Below are positions 7,422 through 14,839 of a DNA stretch of 20,623 nt, in pieces. The notes beneath the pieces were generated by a model. It saw only the letters and a program-made list of their open reading frames with translations. It had not been told where the DNA came from and searched no databases. Within the stretch, counting starts at the first letter, position 1; every line of letters starts with the position of its first letter. The position numbers and the translations under genes were made by a program. The stretch spans positions 1 to 20,623 of the forward strand of contig JAYROM010000042.1 in the NCBI GenBank assembly GCA_041911695.1. Direction: 5' to 3'. The DNA comes from Pseudaeromonas sp041911695 (GTDB lineage: Bacteria > Pseudomonadota > Gammaproteobacteria > Enterobacterales > Aeromonadaceae).

Positions 7422-8612
7422 TCACACCACAAAGAACTTGGAGTTCACCCAGGCAATGGTGAAATAGCACGACAACAAGGCCGACAGCGCCAGGATCAAG
7501 GGGCGCAGCATTGGCTTATTCCGCACAAACAACGCCATCACCAGTAAGGTCGGATAGATACTGAACAGATAGCGCGGATAGGCATTGGTGCTGGTCAGCA
7601 GCGGCAATATGGTACACAGCGCCATAAACACTGCTTCAGCAAAACGTCGCTGCCACAGCAGGTACAGGTTCATGATCCAGCCAATCGAGATCACCACCGA
7701 CAGATAGAGTTTGCGGTCGCCGGAGGTGAAGCCATCCAGCCATAACTGGAACGGATTGTTGAAAATACGTCCCCACGCCAGCTGAATATTCTTGAAGGCA
7801 AATGCATCCCCGGTCAGGTGATACAGATAGAGCATGTAACCAAACAGTGCCAGCGGAATCACCCACAAGGTCAACAACACGCGCAAGCTACGATCGCCAA
7901 AGCGTAATAACTCACGCCAGCCATACGCCTGCAGGGCGAGGATCAGCACCGGGAACACCACCATCACCCCCTGATTACGGATCGTCGTCATCAGCAGGCC
8001 CGCCACCGCCACCCATAACCAGCGGTGACGATAAGCAAACAGGAACAGTACCAAGGTCAGCAGCAGGAATGGTGCTTCGGTATACGGTGCAATGAAATAG
8101 ACCGAGAACGGTGAGAAGGCCAATAACCAGACGCCAAACCGCGATGTCTCGATATCCTGCCCCAACTGTCGCAAGCAGAGGAAAAACAGCGGTATCGAGA
8201 AGAAGAAGGTGACATTGGTCAGCAGGTAAAAGCCCCACAGGGTGCCCATTCCCAGCAAATTGCCAATCCAGTACCCGGTCAATGGGTAACCCGGCAGGAA
8301 GGCCCAGTTGGCCGCATGGCCAGTGCTCAGCCCGTGTGGATAGGTGTCATAGCCGATATCAGCGATACTTTGGAACCAGCCACAGTCAAACTGGCAGAAG
8401 ATACTGGGAATATCGTCCTTCAACGCCTGCGCCACGGTCAGCGGCTCGGCAAATCCGGCATCCAGATTGTAGTGCACGGCACCAAAGTAACCCATCGCAT
8501 AGAGCACCACCCGGCTGACCACAAAGGCCACCACGAACAGCAGCCAGTCATAGCGCGAGATGGACAACCGGGTGGCCGGCATCACGGAAAGATGTTGATG
8601 AGACAGAGACAT
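7422..8612 (-). CDS. PIG-V-like multispanning glycosyltransferase (GT-C fold)
   Basis: This 396-residue protein is strongly hydrophobic, with about ten predicted membrane segments beginning at residues 23-42. PIG-V-family hallmarks are visible: FDCGWFQSIADIGY (75-88), NWAFLPGYP (101-109), and the segment PYTEAPFLLL. Members transfer a sugar from a polyprenyl-phosphate-linked donor on the non-cytoplasmic side of the membrane. It is last in a four-gene operon after GtrB- and GtrA-like genes, 34 bases from gtrA. In that setting it is the natural candidate for the acceptor-specific transferase (the GtrC role) that adds the flipped sugar to a surface glycan. GAGGAG lies about eleven bases before the start; an internal Met11 is an alternative start. 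The sugar and the acceptor cannot be read from the sequence. Confidence 0.8.
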   Translation of the reverse strand: MSLSHQHLSVMPATRLSISRYDWLLFVVAFVVSRVVLYAMGYFGAVHYNLDAGFAEPLTVAQALKDDIPSIFCQFDCGWFQSIADIGYDTYPHGLSTGHAANWAFLPGYPLTGYWIGNLLGMGTLWGFYLLTNVTFFFSIPLFFLCLRQLGQDIETSRFGVWLLAFSPFSVYFIAPYTEAPFLLLTLVLFLFAYRHRWLWVAVAGLLMTTIRNQGVMVVFPVLILALQAYGWRELLRFGDRSLRVLLTLWVIPLALFGYMLYLYHLTGDAFAFKNIQLAWGRIFNNPFQLWLDGFTSGDRKLYLSVVISIGWIMNLYLLWQRRFAEAVFMALCTILPLLTSTNAYPRYLFSIYPTLLVMALFVRNKPMLRPLILALSALLSCYFTIAWVNSKFFVV

Positions 8613-8646
8613 CGCTCGTCATACTCCTCGTGGTCGGACAACAGGA

Positions 8647-9018
8647 TCAGGCAAACACCCAGATCCGCGACAGAATGTAGGTCAGGATGGTCACCGACAA
8701 GGTGGCAATCACAATCGGTAACAGGCCGGACAGGCCCATTGCCAGCAGCCCCAACAGCAGCAGGTTTCTCACAATCAGCGAGAACACCGCCACCATCAGG
8801 AACTTGAGCGGATTGCCATGCGTCTGGAAAGTGATGTAGCGATGGCCGAAGAACGAGAAGCCAAACGCCACACAGAATGCCAGCGTGCTGACCAGGTTTT
8901 CCATCATCTGCGGCCAGCTATGCAGCAGCAGTGCGGAGGTGCCCAAATCAACCAGGGTGGCGCCGCCACCCACCAGACCAAAACGGAACAGTTGCCAGAA
9001 CTCTTGACGCGAAATCAT
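8647..9018 (-). CDS. GtrA-like polyprenyl-phosphate-sugar flippase
   Basis: This 123-residue membrane protein has four predicted helices (about 8-30, 38-58, 70-92 and 98-120) and the GtrA family pattern: FGLVGGGATLVDLG near the start, then FCVAFGFSFFGHRYITF and a terminal ILSRIWVFA. GtrA proteins are thought to flip polyprenyl-phosphate-linked sugar from the cytoplasmic to the periplasmic face. The start overlaps the stop of the upstream GtrB-like gene by four bases (ATGA), so the two are translationally coupled. Family assignment is firm; the transported sugar is unknown. Confidence 0.88.
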   Translation of the reverse strand: MISRQEFWQLFRFGLVGGGATLVDLGTSALLLHSWPQMMENLVSTLAFCVAFGFSFFGHRYITFQTHGNPLKFLMVAVFSLIVRNLLLLGLLAMGLSGLLPIVIATLSVTILTYILSRIWVFA

Positions 9019-9998
9019 GCCCGCTCCTGCGCGGCGGTCTGATCCTGGCGTTGGTACTGACCATAGACGCCTTCAACGACGAAGATCGGACGCTGTTTGA
9101 CTTCCAGGAACATACGGCCCAGGTATTCACCCAGCACACCGACTGAGATCAACTGCATACCGCCAAGGAACAAAATCACGCACATGAGGGACGCATAACC
9201 CGGGCTGTCGATACCGAAGAACAGCACCTTGGTGATGATCACCAGCATGTAGATAAAGCTAAGCAGGGCGACGCCGGCACCGACATAACTCCAGATACGC
9301 AGCGGCCAGCTGGAGAAGCTGAAGAAGCCATCCAGCGCGAAGTTCCACAGCTTCCAGTAGTTGAACTTGGTCTCACCGGCGGCACGTGCCGGACGTTCGT
9401 AAGGCACGCCGATCGACTTGAAGCCGGCCCAGGCGAACAGCCCCTTCATGAAGCGGTTACGCTCCGGCAACTGCTTGATGACTTCAACCACACGACGATC
9501 CATCAGGCGGAAGTCACCAGCGTTCTCCGGGATCCGGGTGGTGGTCGACACCGCATTGAACATACGGTAGAAGCCGCCAGCGGTCAGACGCTTCATCGGC
9601 GTATCGGCCTGACGGTCGGTACGCACACCGTAAACGGTGTCGTAACCCTCTTCACGCCACAGGCGGACAAATTCATGGATCAGCGACGGCGGATCCTGCA
9701 GGTCCACATCCATCGGCACGACGGCATCGCCGCGGGCATGGAACAGACCAGCGGTCATCGCCGCTTCCTTACCGAAATTACGTGCCAGATTAACCAAGGT
9801 CACACGCGGATCACGGGTGATGACATCCTCGATGACTTCACGGGTGCGGTCGCGGCTACCATCGTTGACGAACACGATTTCCAGCTGATCACGCAGGCTG
9901 GCCAGTTCTTTATCGATGGTATCGATAAAAGTCTGGATACTCTCTTCTTCGTTATAGGCCGGAACCACCAGCGAGATCTTAAAATTCTGATTGTCCAT
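9015..9998 (-). CDS. GtrB-like polyprenyl-phosphate glycosyltransferase
   Basis: This 327-residue GT2 enzyme transfers a sugar from a nucleotide-sugar to undecaprenyl phosphate at the cytoplasmic face. The N-terminal GT-A domain shows SLVVPAYNEEESI (9-21), VNDGSRDRT (44-52), the metal-binding region PMDVDLQDP (95-103) and the GtrB/DPM1-type segment ENAGDFRLMDRRVVE (158-172). Two C-terminal membrane helices are predicted at about 236-261 and 268-292, followed by a conserved GEYLGRMFLEVKQRP. It lies 8 bases after an unknown membrane-anchored gene and overlaps gtrA by four bases. The sequence does not distinguish glucose from other donors. Phage-borne gtr clusters are often next to integrases or tRNAs, and none is seen here. 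Confidence 0.9.
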   Translation of the reverse strand: MDNQNFKISLVVPAYNEEESIQTFIDTIDKELASLRDQLEIVFVNDGSRDRTREVIEDVITRDPRVTLVNLARNFGKEAAMTAGLFHARGDAVVPMDVDLQDPPSLIHEFVRLWREEGYDTVYGVRTDRQADTPMKRLTAGGFYRMFNAVSTTTRIPENAGDFRLMDRRVVEVIKQLPERNRFMKGLFAWAGFKSIGVPYERPARAAGETKFNYWKLWNFALDGFFSFSSWPLRIWSYVGAGVALLSFIYMLVIITKVLFFGIDSPGYASLMCVILFLGGMQLISVGVLGEYLGRMFLEVKQRPIFVVEGVYGQYQRQDQTAAQERA

Positions 9999-10006
9999 GA
10001 TTCCTG

Positions 10007-10552
10007 TTATTCCTCGTTGTCATCAAGAGTCATCGCATGGAAGCGGATCGGACTCCGACTTTGCATGTCGATGTAATTAGCCTGTAGCGGATCCGCGATC
10101 AACGTAGTGACCGGAATACCGATAATAATCCGTTGCGGCCCCTTGGCCTGCAGGTGCACAGTTTGCGACCAGTCGCCCAAACGCAGCGTCAATGTGTTAT
10201 CAGCTTGCATATTGCGCACATCGGCCACCATGCGCAGGTGCGCGGGTACGGCATGCAGGGTGAAATAGAGACCGCCCTTGCCGGTAAACTCGGTACCCGT
10301 GCCGTCATCCTTGGGCAAGGTCCAGCCCGGACGACTCAGGATCCAGGCCCGATCGTTAACCATATCGAAGCGCATACCCGGCACATAGGCCAACGTCTGG
10401 TTACGATTCCAGAACCGGGTTTTCAGCTCCATGTAATAGAGGCGGTAGGCATAGCTCACATCAGGATGGCGAGCTAACTGCAATACGGCAAGGTAGAAGG
10501 CTGAGAGCCCCACCAGTGCCAGCAGGAACAATACTTTGACAGTTCGAGACAT
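10007..10552 (-). CDS. Unknown membrane-anchored protein, first gene of the Gtr-like operon
   Basis: I do not recognise this 181-residue protein. One membrane helix is predicted at about residues 7-27 after a basic N-terminus (MSRTVK). The remaining 150 residues lack membrane segments or cysteines and look beta-rich, with aromatic and Gly/Pro turns (YVPGMRF, WILSRPGW, GKGGLYFTL, NTLTLRLGDW, GPQRIIIGIPV). The topology suggests a signal-anchored periplasmic domain, perhaps a jelly-roll or carbohydrate-binding module; that is inference from appearance only. The ATG at 10552 is preferred; an in-frame TTG at 10573 would add seven residues, and neither has a strong ribosome site. It ends 8 bases before the GtrB-like gene, so it is almost certainly co-transcribed and probably acts with the GtrB-GtrA-PIG-V set in glycan modification. 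Confidence 0.75.
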   Translation of the reverse strand: MSRTVKVLFLLALVGLSAFYLAVLQLARHPDVSYAYRLYYMELKTRFWNRNQTLAYVPGMRFDMVNDRAWILSRPGWTLPKDDGTGTEFTGKGGLYFTLHAVPAHLRMVADVRNMQADNTLTLRLGDWSQTVHLQAKGPQRIIIGIPVTTLIADPLQANYIDMQSRSPIRFHAMTLDDNEE

Positions 10553-10761
10553 CGTCTTCGGCAATGGGTTCAAAGAGTGTCAATCGTAATGCAGTTAATG
10601 TGGAAACAACAGAGAATGGGCGTTACTTCACATAAAAAAAAACTGTTCTGTCACAGGAATAGCCGGCCGCCAGCGCCGATGCCAACATGCCAGCATGACT
10701 GTCGGTAGGTTACCGGCGCCCTTTTCTCCCCTAACGCCTTCACGTGGCAAGGATTATTCCG

Positions 10762-11262
10762 ATGAACATGAACCATGCCCAGCGCCTTATTCTGACCAAT
10801 CAGTATGAAATTCTGGCTCGCCTGCATCCGGATCGCGCTGACTACTATCAGCGTTGCCAGACCATCATCGCCCGCGGCTACTGCCTGCAACTGCTCGAGC
10901 TGGAAAAGGAGTTCGGCCATATCGATGAGGCCACCTGTCGTGAAGTCATCAGCACGCTGGAGATGTATCACGCGCTGAAGGTCTCCTGGGAAAACCTGGA
11001 GGATGCCGGCCAGCAGGAGGTGCCGTTTGCTCGTCTGGACTACATCGGCTACTCGCGCGGTCATGAGAAGGAGCTGGCTGATTACGTCTGCTTCCTGCTC
11101 GATGTTGAAGGCCGCTTTGCGGAATTGGGCAAGGGCTGCAGCATGCTGAACTCCGAACTGGCCATGCGCGACAAATACCAGCGCATGCTGGCAGTCTGGA
11201 AGGACTGTCCGCGCCACTACAAGCTGTCAGTGCAGGAGATCCGTCGCATTCTGAATGCCTGA
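10762..11262 (+). CDS. yfbU: YfbU family protein
   Basis: This 166-residue cytoplasmic protein matches E. coli YfbU (164 residues) through its length. Landmarks are AQRLILTNQYEILARL near the start, QTIIARGYCLQL, CREVISTLEMYHALKVSW, DVEGRF, and a C-terminal YQRMLAVWKDCPRHYKLSVQEIRRILNA pattern. The biochemical function of the family is not established. The ATG at 10762 is chosen because AAGGA sits eight bases upstream; a GTG 18 bases earlier lies before that ribosome site. It is transcribed alone, divergent from the Gtr-like operon, and ends at a strong terminator. Compared with E. coli it has extra cysteines, but no obvious catalytic motif. Confidence 0.9.
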   Translation: MNMNHAQRLILTNQYEILARLHPDRADYYQRCQTIIARGYCLQLLELEKEFGHIDEATCREVISTLEMYHALKVSWENLEDAGQQEVPFARLDYIGYSRGHEKELADYVCFLLDVEGRFAELGKGCSMLNSELAMRDKYQRMLAVWKDCPRHYKLSVQEIRRILNA

Positions 11263-11281
11263 TCCCCTGACACCACAGATT

Positions 11282-11306
11282 ACGGCGCCTCGGCGCCGTT
11301 TTTATT
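11282..11306 (+). terminator. Rho-independent terminator after yfbU
   Basis: ACGGCGC (11282-11288) and GCGCCGT (11293-11299) form a 7-bp stem with a 4-base loop, followed by TTTTTATT. The T-tract overlaps the stop codon of the convergent sulfur-transporter gene. On the minus strand the hairpin has no good T-run, so it mainly serves yfbU. Confidence 0.88.
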
Positions 11307-11733
11307 GGCAGCCACTGTGACGCTTATCCCAACCGCAGACCAAGCGCATGCCCAACAACATCGCCACAATAAATGCCAGCAAGGGGAATGAACTGTCCGC
11401 CAGGTTGGCCAATGCCGGTCCGGGACAAACCCCACCCAGCCCCCAGCCAATCCCGAACAGCGCACTGCCGAGCAGCAGTCGACGATCAATCGGGCGCTTG
11501 GTTGGCAGATGAAATGGCTCGCCGTTGAGGGCTCGCTGACGGGGTTTGACCAGCAGCAGATAGCCCGGCATAAACACCAGCAAGGCGCCGCCCATCACCA
11601 GCATCAGCGACGGGTCCCATGCCCCGGTGATATCAAGAAAGCCCTGCACCTTCTGCGGCAGAATCATCCCCGACACCGCCAGTCCCAGACCAAACAGCAC
11701 ACCGCTTAACAGGCCAATGGTATTCATTTTCAT
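11302..11733 (-). CDS. YeeE/YedE-type half transporter, second subunit (DUF6691-like)
   Basis: This 143-residue membrane protein has about four helices and the family motif GWGLGGVCPGPALANL (97-112), with Cys103 in a conserved GVCPGP turn. It pairs with the upstream half-size YeeE-like gene; together they make up the length of one full YeeE/YedE (TsuA-type) sulfur-compound transporter, in which membrane cysteines relay thiosulfate or sulfane sulfur. The ATG lies 10 bases after the upstream stop, with a TAAGGGAT ribosome site in the gap. Similar two-gene pairs are known as PmpA/PmpB-like proteins next to sulfide-oxidation genes. The role in sulfur uptake is inferred from the family. Confidence 0.82.
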   Translation of the reverse strand: MKMNTIGLLSGVLFGLGLAVSGMILPQKVQGFLDITGAWDPSLMLVMGGALLVFMPGYLLLVKPRQRALNGEPFHLPTKRPIDRRLLLGSALFGIGWGLGGVCPGPALANLADSSFPLLAFIVAMLLGMRLVCGWDKRHSGCQ

Positions 11734-11743
11734 GGGTTATCCC

Positions 11744-12163
11744 TTACAGCAGATGGCGTAGCACCGCCACCGTCAACACACCGGTGAACATAAATGTCAA
11801 CGTTGCGACCATGGATCGCATAGACAAGCGGCCGATACCGCAGATGCCGTGCCCGCTGGTACAGCCATTCCCTAAACGTGACCCCACCCCGACCAGCAAA
11901 CCTGCCAGCGCCATGACCTCTACCGGTACCTGCTGCCAGTCAGGCTGTGGCCGTCCCAGCCCCAGCCAGGCCAACAAGCCCCCCAACATCAACCCGACCA
12001 CAAACCAGATACGCCAAAACTCAAGTTGCTGGGGTCGCTGCATCACCCCGCTGACAATGCCGCTGATGCCGGCAATCCGCCCGCCTATCAGTAACAACAA
12101 CAACGCGGCCAAGCCGATCAACATACCGCCGATCAGGGCTGACCAAGGGGTAAACTGCACCAT
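11744..12163 (-). CDS. YeeE/YedE-type half transporter, first subunit
   Basis: This protein of about 139 residues has four predicted helices and the signature GVGSRLGNGCTSGHGICGIGRLS (92-114), including Cys101 and Cys108, diagnostic of the YeeE/YedE family that moves thiosulfate or related sulfur species across the inner membrane. The start is ambiguous: GGGAGG is followed closely by ATG (12166), ATG (12163) and GTG (12160). I chose 12163 for spacing; the upstream TTG at 12178 lies before the ribosome site and is rejected. It is followed after 10 bases by its partner half. A sigma-70-like promoter at 12224-12251 and an AT-rich operator-like region between it and the gene suggest repressor control. 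Confidence 0.85.
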   Translation of the reverse strand: MVQFTPWSALIGGMLIGLAALLLLLIGGRIAGISGIVSGVMQRPQQLEFWRIWFVVGLMLGGLLAWLGLGRPQPDWQQVPVEVMALAGLLVGVGSRLGNGCTSGHGICGIGRLSMRSMVATLTFMFTGVLTVAVLRHLL

Positions 12164-12223
12164 CATGCCTCCCACCAAAGATCACTTAAAAACAAGAACA
12201 TTAGAATTTATTAATATAAAGCC

Positions 12224-12251
12224 ATCATACGCAGCCTCGTTAAATTAGCAA
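12224..12251 (-). promoter_or_regulatory. Candidate sigma-70 promoter of the YeeE-like pair
   Basis: On the minus strand TTGCTA (12251-12246) and TATGAT (12229-12224) are separated by 16 bases. The AT-rich stretch at 12195-12216, which includes the palindrome TATTAATA, falls at and just after the predicted transcription start, where a repressor would act. Confidence 0.45.
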
Positions 12252-12333
12252 GTCCTGAATTACTGCCATCTTGACGATTCATTCAACCCCCACTAACCAA
12301 GATTGCCCCGCTGCACCACACGCCCGGTCACAT

Positions 12334-12350
12334 CGCACCAGAATGGAACA
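12334..12350. promoter_or_regulatory. NtrC-like enhancer site 1
   Basis: CGCACC, five bases (AGAAT), then GGAACA. Compared with the NtrC pattern TGCACC-N5-GGTGCA, the left half matches 5/6 and the right half 4/6 with the correct spacing. The centre is about 100 bases upstream of the predicted sigma-54 transcription start. An extra perfect left half-site, TGCACC, lies at 12312-12317. Confidence 0.5.
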
Positions 12351-12363
12351 CCCAGCGACCGGC

Positions 12364-12380
12364 TGTCTGCTAATGGTGCA
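12364..12380. promoter_or_regulatory. NtrC-like enhancer site 2
   Basis: TGTCTG, five bases (CTAAT), then a perfect right half GGTGCA; the left half matches only 2/6. It starts exactly 30 bases after site 1, about three helical turns, as for paired NtrC dimers that cooperate on one face of the DNA. The centre is about 75 bases upstream of the predicted start. Confidence 0.45.
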
Positions 12381-12419
12381 AGACGGGTGTCAATAGAGCC
12401 CAAAACAGCCGTTTCAGGC

Positions 12420-12435
12420 TGGCATAGCTATTGCG
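12420..12435 (+). promoter_or_regulatory. Sigma-54 (RpoN) promoter of the ATP-grasp/Anbu operon
   Basis: TGGCATAGCTATTGCG matches the sigma-54 pattern TGGCACG-N4-TTGCW at nearly every informative base, with the invariant GG and GC separated by the required 10 bases. The predicted start at about 12446 leaves a leader of roughly 30 bases with AGAGG before the ATG at 12477. No competing sigma-70 promoter of similar quality is seen in this gap. Confidence 0.75.
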
Positions 12436-12476
12436 AGACAAACACTACAAGGAAGTTCGTCCAGAGGTGTTGCGTC

Positions 12477-13913
12477 ATGACCATGATTACCCCGCCCGCC
12501 GGCCATCTGTATGACGAGATGTTGTACAGCAACGGCGCTTGCCGCTCGCACTATGCCTCATTCTGGCAATGGCTGCAGGAGACCAGCCCAAAGTACATCC
12601 AACACAAACGTGAAGAGGCCGACCTGCTGTTTCACCGTGTCGGTATTACCTTCAATGTCTATGGTGATGAGGAGGGTGCTGAGCGCCTGATCCCGTTCGA
12701 TAACGTGCCACGCATCATTCCCGCCCACGAATGGCAGATGCTGGATCGCGGTATCCGCCAGCGCGTCGCCGCGCTCAATGCCTTCCTACATGACATCTAT
12801 CATGAACAGCGAATTCTCAAGGCAGGGCTGATCCCGGCCGAACAGGTACTGGCCAACGAACAGTACCAGCCCTGTATGCAGGGCATCACCCTGCACCGCC
12901 GCATCTATGCCCACATCACCGGCGTCGATCTGATCCGCAACAATGACGGCGACTACTACGTATTGGAGGACAACCTGCGCACCCCGTCCGGCGTCTCCTA
13001 TATGCTGGAGAACCGCAAGATGATGATGCGCCTCTACCCGGAGCTGTTCTCACGCCAGCGTATCGCCCCGGTCGAGCGTTATCCGTCCCTGTTGCTGCAA
13101 ACCCTGCGCGAAAGCTCGCCGGTGGATAACCCTTGCGTGGTGGTGCTCACCCCGGGGCGTTTTAACAGCGCCTACTTCGAGCACAGTTTCCTCGCCCAGC
13201 AGATGGGGGTCGAACTGGTGGAGAATGCCGATCTGTTCGTACAGAACGGCCGCGTGTTGATGCGCACCACCGCCGGCCCGCAACAGGTAGATGTCATCTA
13301 CCGCCGCGTCGATGATGCCTACCTCGATCCGCTGGCGTTCCGTCCGGATTCGATGCTTGGCGTACCCGGTCTGCTGTCGGTCTACCGCAGCGGTGGCGTG
13401 GTGCTGGCCAATGCCATCGGCACCGGGGTAGCCGACGACAAATCGATCTACCCCTATGTGCCAGAGATGATTCGCTACTATCTGGGCGAAGATCCGATCC
13501 TGAACAATGTGCCGACCTGGCAGTGCCGCCGACCACAAGATCTGTCACATGTGCTGGCCAACCTGCACGAGTTGGTGGTCAAGGAGGTACACGGTGCCGG
13601 CGGCTACGGCATGCTGATTGGCCCCTGCTCGACCCAAGCCGAGCGAGAGGCCTTTGCCGATCGCATCCGCGCCCGGCCGGATAACTATATCGCCCAGCCC
13701 ACCCTGTCGCTCTCCACCTGTCCGACCTTTGTCGAACAGGGCATCGCGCCGCGCCATATCGATCTGCGGCCATTTGTCCTTACCGGCCGCGAGGTGCGGC
13801 TGGTACCGGGCGGCCTGACCCGTGTCGCACTGACGGAAGGCTCGCTGGTAGTCAACTCGTCACAAGGGGGCGGCACCAAAGATACCTGGGTTGTGGAGGA
13901 CGCATCATGCTGA
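12477..13913 (+). CDS. Circularly permuted ATP-grasp protein (Anbu cluster)
   Basis: This 478-residue protein belongs to the circularly permuted ATP-grasp family (DUF404/407 region, CPA type). Recognisable blocks are YDEML near residue 12, DYYVLEDNLRTPSGVSYMLE (159-178), VIYRRVDDAYLDPL (273-286), KEVHGAGGYGMLIGP (369-383), HIDLRPFVL (427-435) and SSQGGGTKDTWVV (461-473), which supply nucleotide and metal contacts. The family is predicted to make amide or peptide bonds with ATP, but substrates are unknown. The ATG at 12477 follows AGAGG; an in-frame TTG at 12303 lies upstream of the sigma-54 promoter and is rejected. The stop overlaps the next gene by seven bases, indicating tight coupling with the alpha-E protein, its usual genomic partner. 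Expression is probably RpoN-dependent. Confidence 0.9.
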   Translation: MTMITPPAGHLYDEMLYSNGACRSHYASFWQWLQETSPKYIQHKREEADLLFHRVGITFNVYGDEEGAERLIPFDNVPRIIPAHEWQMLDRGIRQRVAALNAFLHDIYHEQRILKAGLIPAEQVLANEQYQPCMQGITLHRRIYAHITGVDLIRNNDGDYYVLEDNLRTPSGVSYMLENRKMMMRLYPELFSRQRIAPVERYPSLLLQTLRESSPVDNPCVVVLTPGRFNSAYFEHSFLAQQMGVELVENADLFVQNGRVLMRTTAGPQQVDVIYRRVDDAYLDPLAFRPDSMLGVPGLLSVYRSGGVVLANAIGTGVADDKSIYPYVPEMIRYYLGEDPILNNVPTWQCRRPQDLSHVLANLHELVVKEVHGAGGYGMLIGPCSTQAEREAFADRIRARPDNYIAQPTLSLSTCPTFVEQGIAPRHIDLRPFVLTGREVRLVPGGLTRVALTEGSLVVNSSQGGGTKDTWVVEDASC

Positions 13914-14839
13914 GCCGTACTGCAAGTCAACTTTATTGGATGTCCCGCTATCTGGAGCGCGCGGAGAACACAGCGCGCATGCTGGATGTCACCTACACCA
14001 TGGCGCTGATGCCGCAGATCGACGCTGATAACAGCGAGCTGATTGCCCCGCTGACCATTACCGGCACTCACGAGCCATTTCTGGCACGGCATAAGCAGGT
14101 GAGCATGGGCGCACTGCTCGACTTCTTCGTCTTTGATGACAGCAACCCGGGCAGCATCTTCAGCTGCCTGCGTGCCGCCCGCGATAACGCCCATGCAGTA
14201 CGCGGCCGCATCAGCGGCGAGGTGTGGGAGAGCCTGAACGCCACCTGGCTGGAGATGCGCACCCGGCGTAAGCAGGGTCTGGATCCGAAAGACGCACTCG
14301 CCTTCCTCGACTGGGTCAAGGAGCGTTCGCATCAGGTGCGTGGCGCCACCTTCGGCACCATTTTGCGTAGCGATACGCTGAATTTCGTGCGATTGGGCAC
14401 CTTTATCGAACGCGCCGACAACACCGCCCGCATTCTGGATGTGAAGTACCAGGTGCTTAAACAAGACGAAGACGCGGTGCGCGACTTCTACCACTGGAAT
14501 GCTCTGCTGCGCTCAGTCGGGGCGTATGAGGCATTTCAGGAGCTCTATAAACAAAGTCCAACCCCCGAGTTGGTCGCCGAGTTGCTGATTCTTCGTAGTG
14601 AAGTACCGCGCTCATTGCGCGCCAGCGTCGAGGAGGTCGAACAACTGCTGGCCCGGATTGCTGGTGAGCCTGGCCGCACCCCGCGCCGTCTGACGGCCAT
14701 CCAGCATGCCCGACTGCGCTTTGGCACCACCAGCGAACTGTTTGCCAATGGCTTGCACGCCTACCTGAACCAGTTCCTCAGCGACATCAATGCCATTGCT
14801 GACAGCATCCATCACGCTTATCTGGAGCCCTCGATATGA
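13907..14839 (+). CDS. Alpha-E domain protein (DUF403; Anbu cluster)
   Basis: This 310-residue all-helical cytoplasmic protein has the alpha-E signature MLSRTASQLYWMSRYLERAE at its start. The motif is duplicated: YLERAENTARMLDVTY (15-30) recurs as FIERADNTARILDVKY (166-181), suggesting two related helical halves. The biochemical role is unknown; family members nearly always accompany a circularly permuted ATP-grasp protein and a transglutaminase-like protease, and are thought to form part of a peptide-modifying unit. GGAGG lies about seven bases before the ATG. It overlaps the ATP-grasp gene by seven bases and the transglutaminase gene by four. Confidence 0.9.
   Translation: MLSRTASQLYWMSRYLERAENTARMLDVTYTMALMPQIDADNSELIAPLTITGTHEPFLARHKQVSMGALLDFFVFDDSNPGSIFSCLRAARDNAHAVRGRISGEVWESLNATWLEMRTRRKQGLDPKDALAFLDWVKERSHQVRGATFGTILRSDTLNFVRLGTFIERADNTARILDVKYQVLKQDEDAVRDFYHWNALLRSVGAYEAFQELYKQSPTPELVAELLILRSEVPRSLRASVEEVEQLLARIAGEPGRTPRRLTAIQHARLRFGTTSELFANGLHAYLNQFLSDINAIADSIHHAYLEPSI

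Noticed and set aside
7101..7547. Plus-strand open frames across the heptad array giving Ser/Pro/Leu-rich repeats
   Set aside because: The repeat peptide is a by-product of the 7-bp array; the frames also run antisense into bcp and the PIG-V-like gene and lack ribosome sites.
10630..10725. Possible small RNA or terminator around the nine-A run and GCGCCG/CGGCGC pair between the Gtr-like operon and yfbU
   Set aside because: The stems are short or enclose long loops, the T-run lies on the wrong side of the best stem, and no promoter could be assigned.
12303..12476. Upstream extension of the ATP-grasp protein from a TTG codon
   Set aside because: The extension covers the sigma-54 promoter and NtrC-like sites, has no ribosome site, and the family starts near the ATG at 12477.
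13685..14494. Minus-strand open frame of 269 codons
   Set aside because: It lies opposite the ATP-grasp and alpha-E genes and resembles no family; high-GC coding DNA commonly leaves such antisense frames open.
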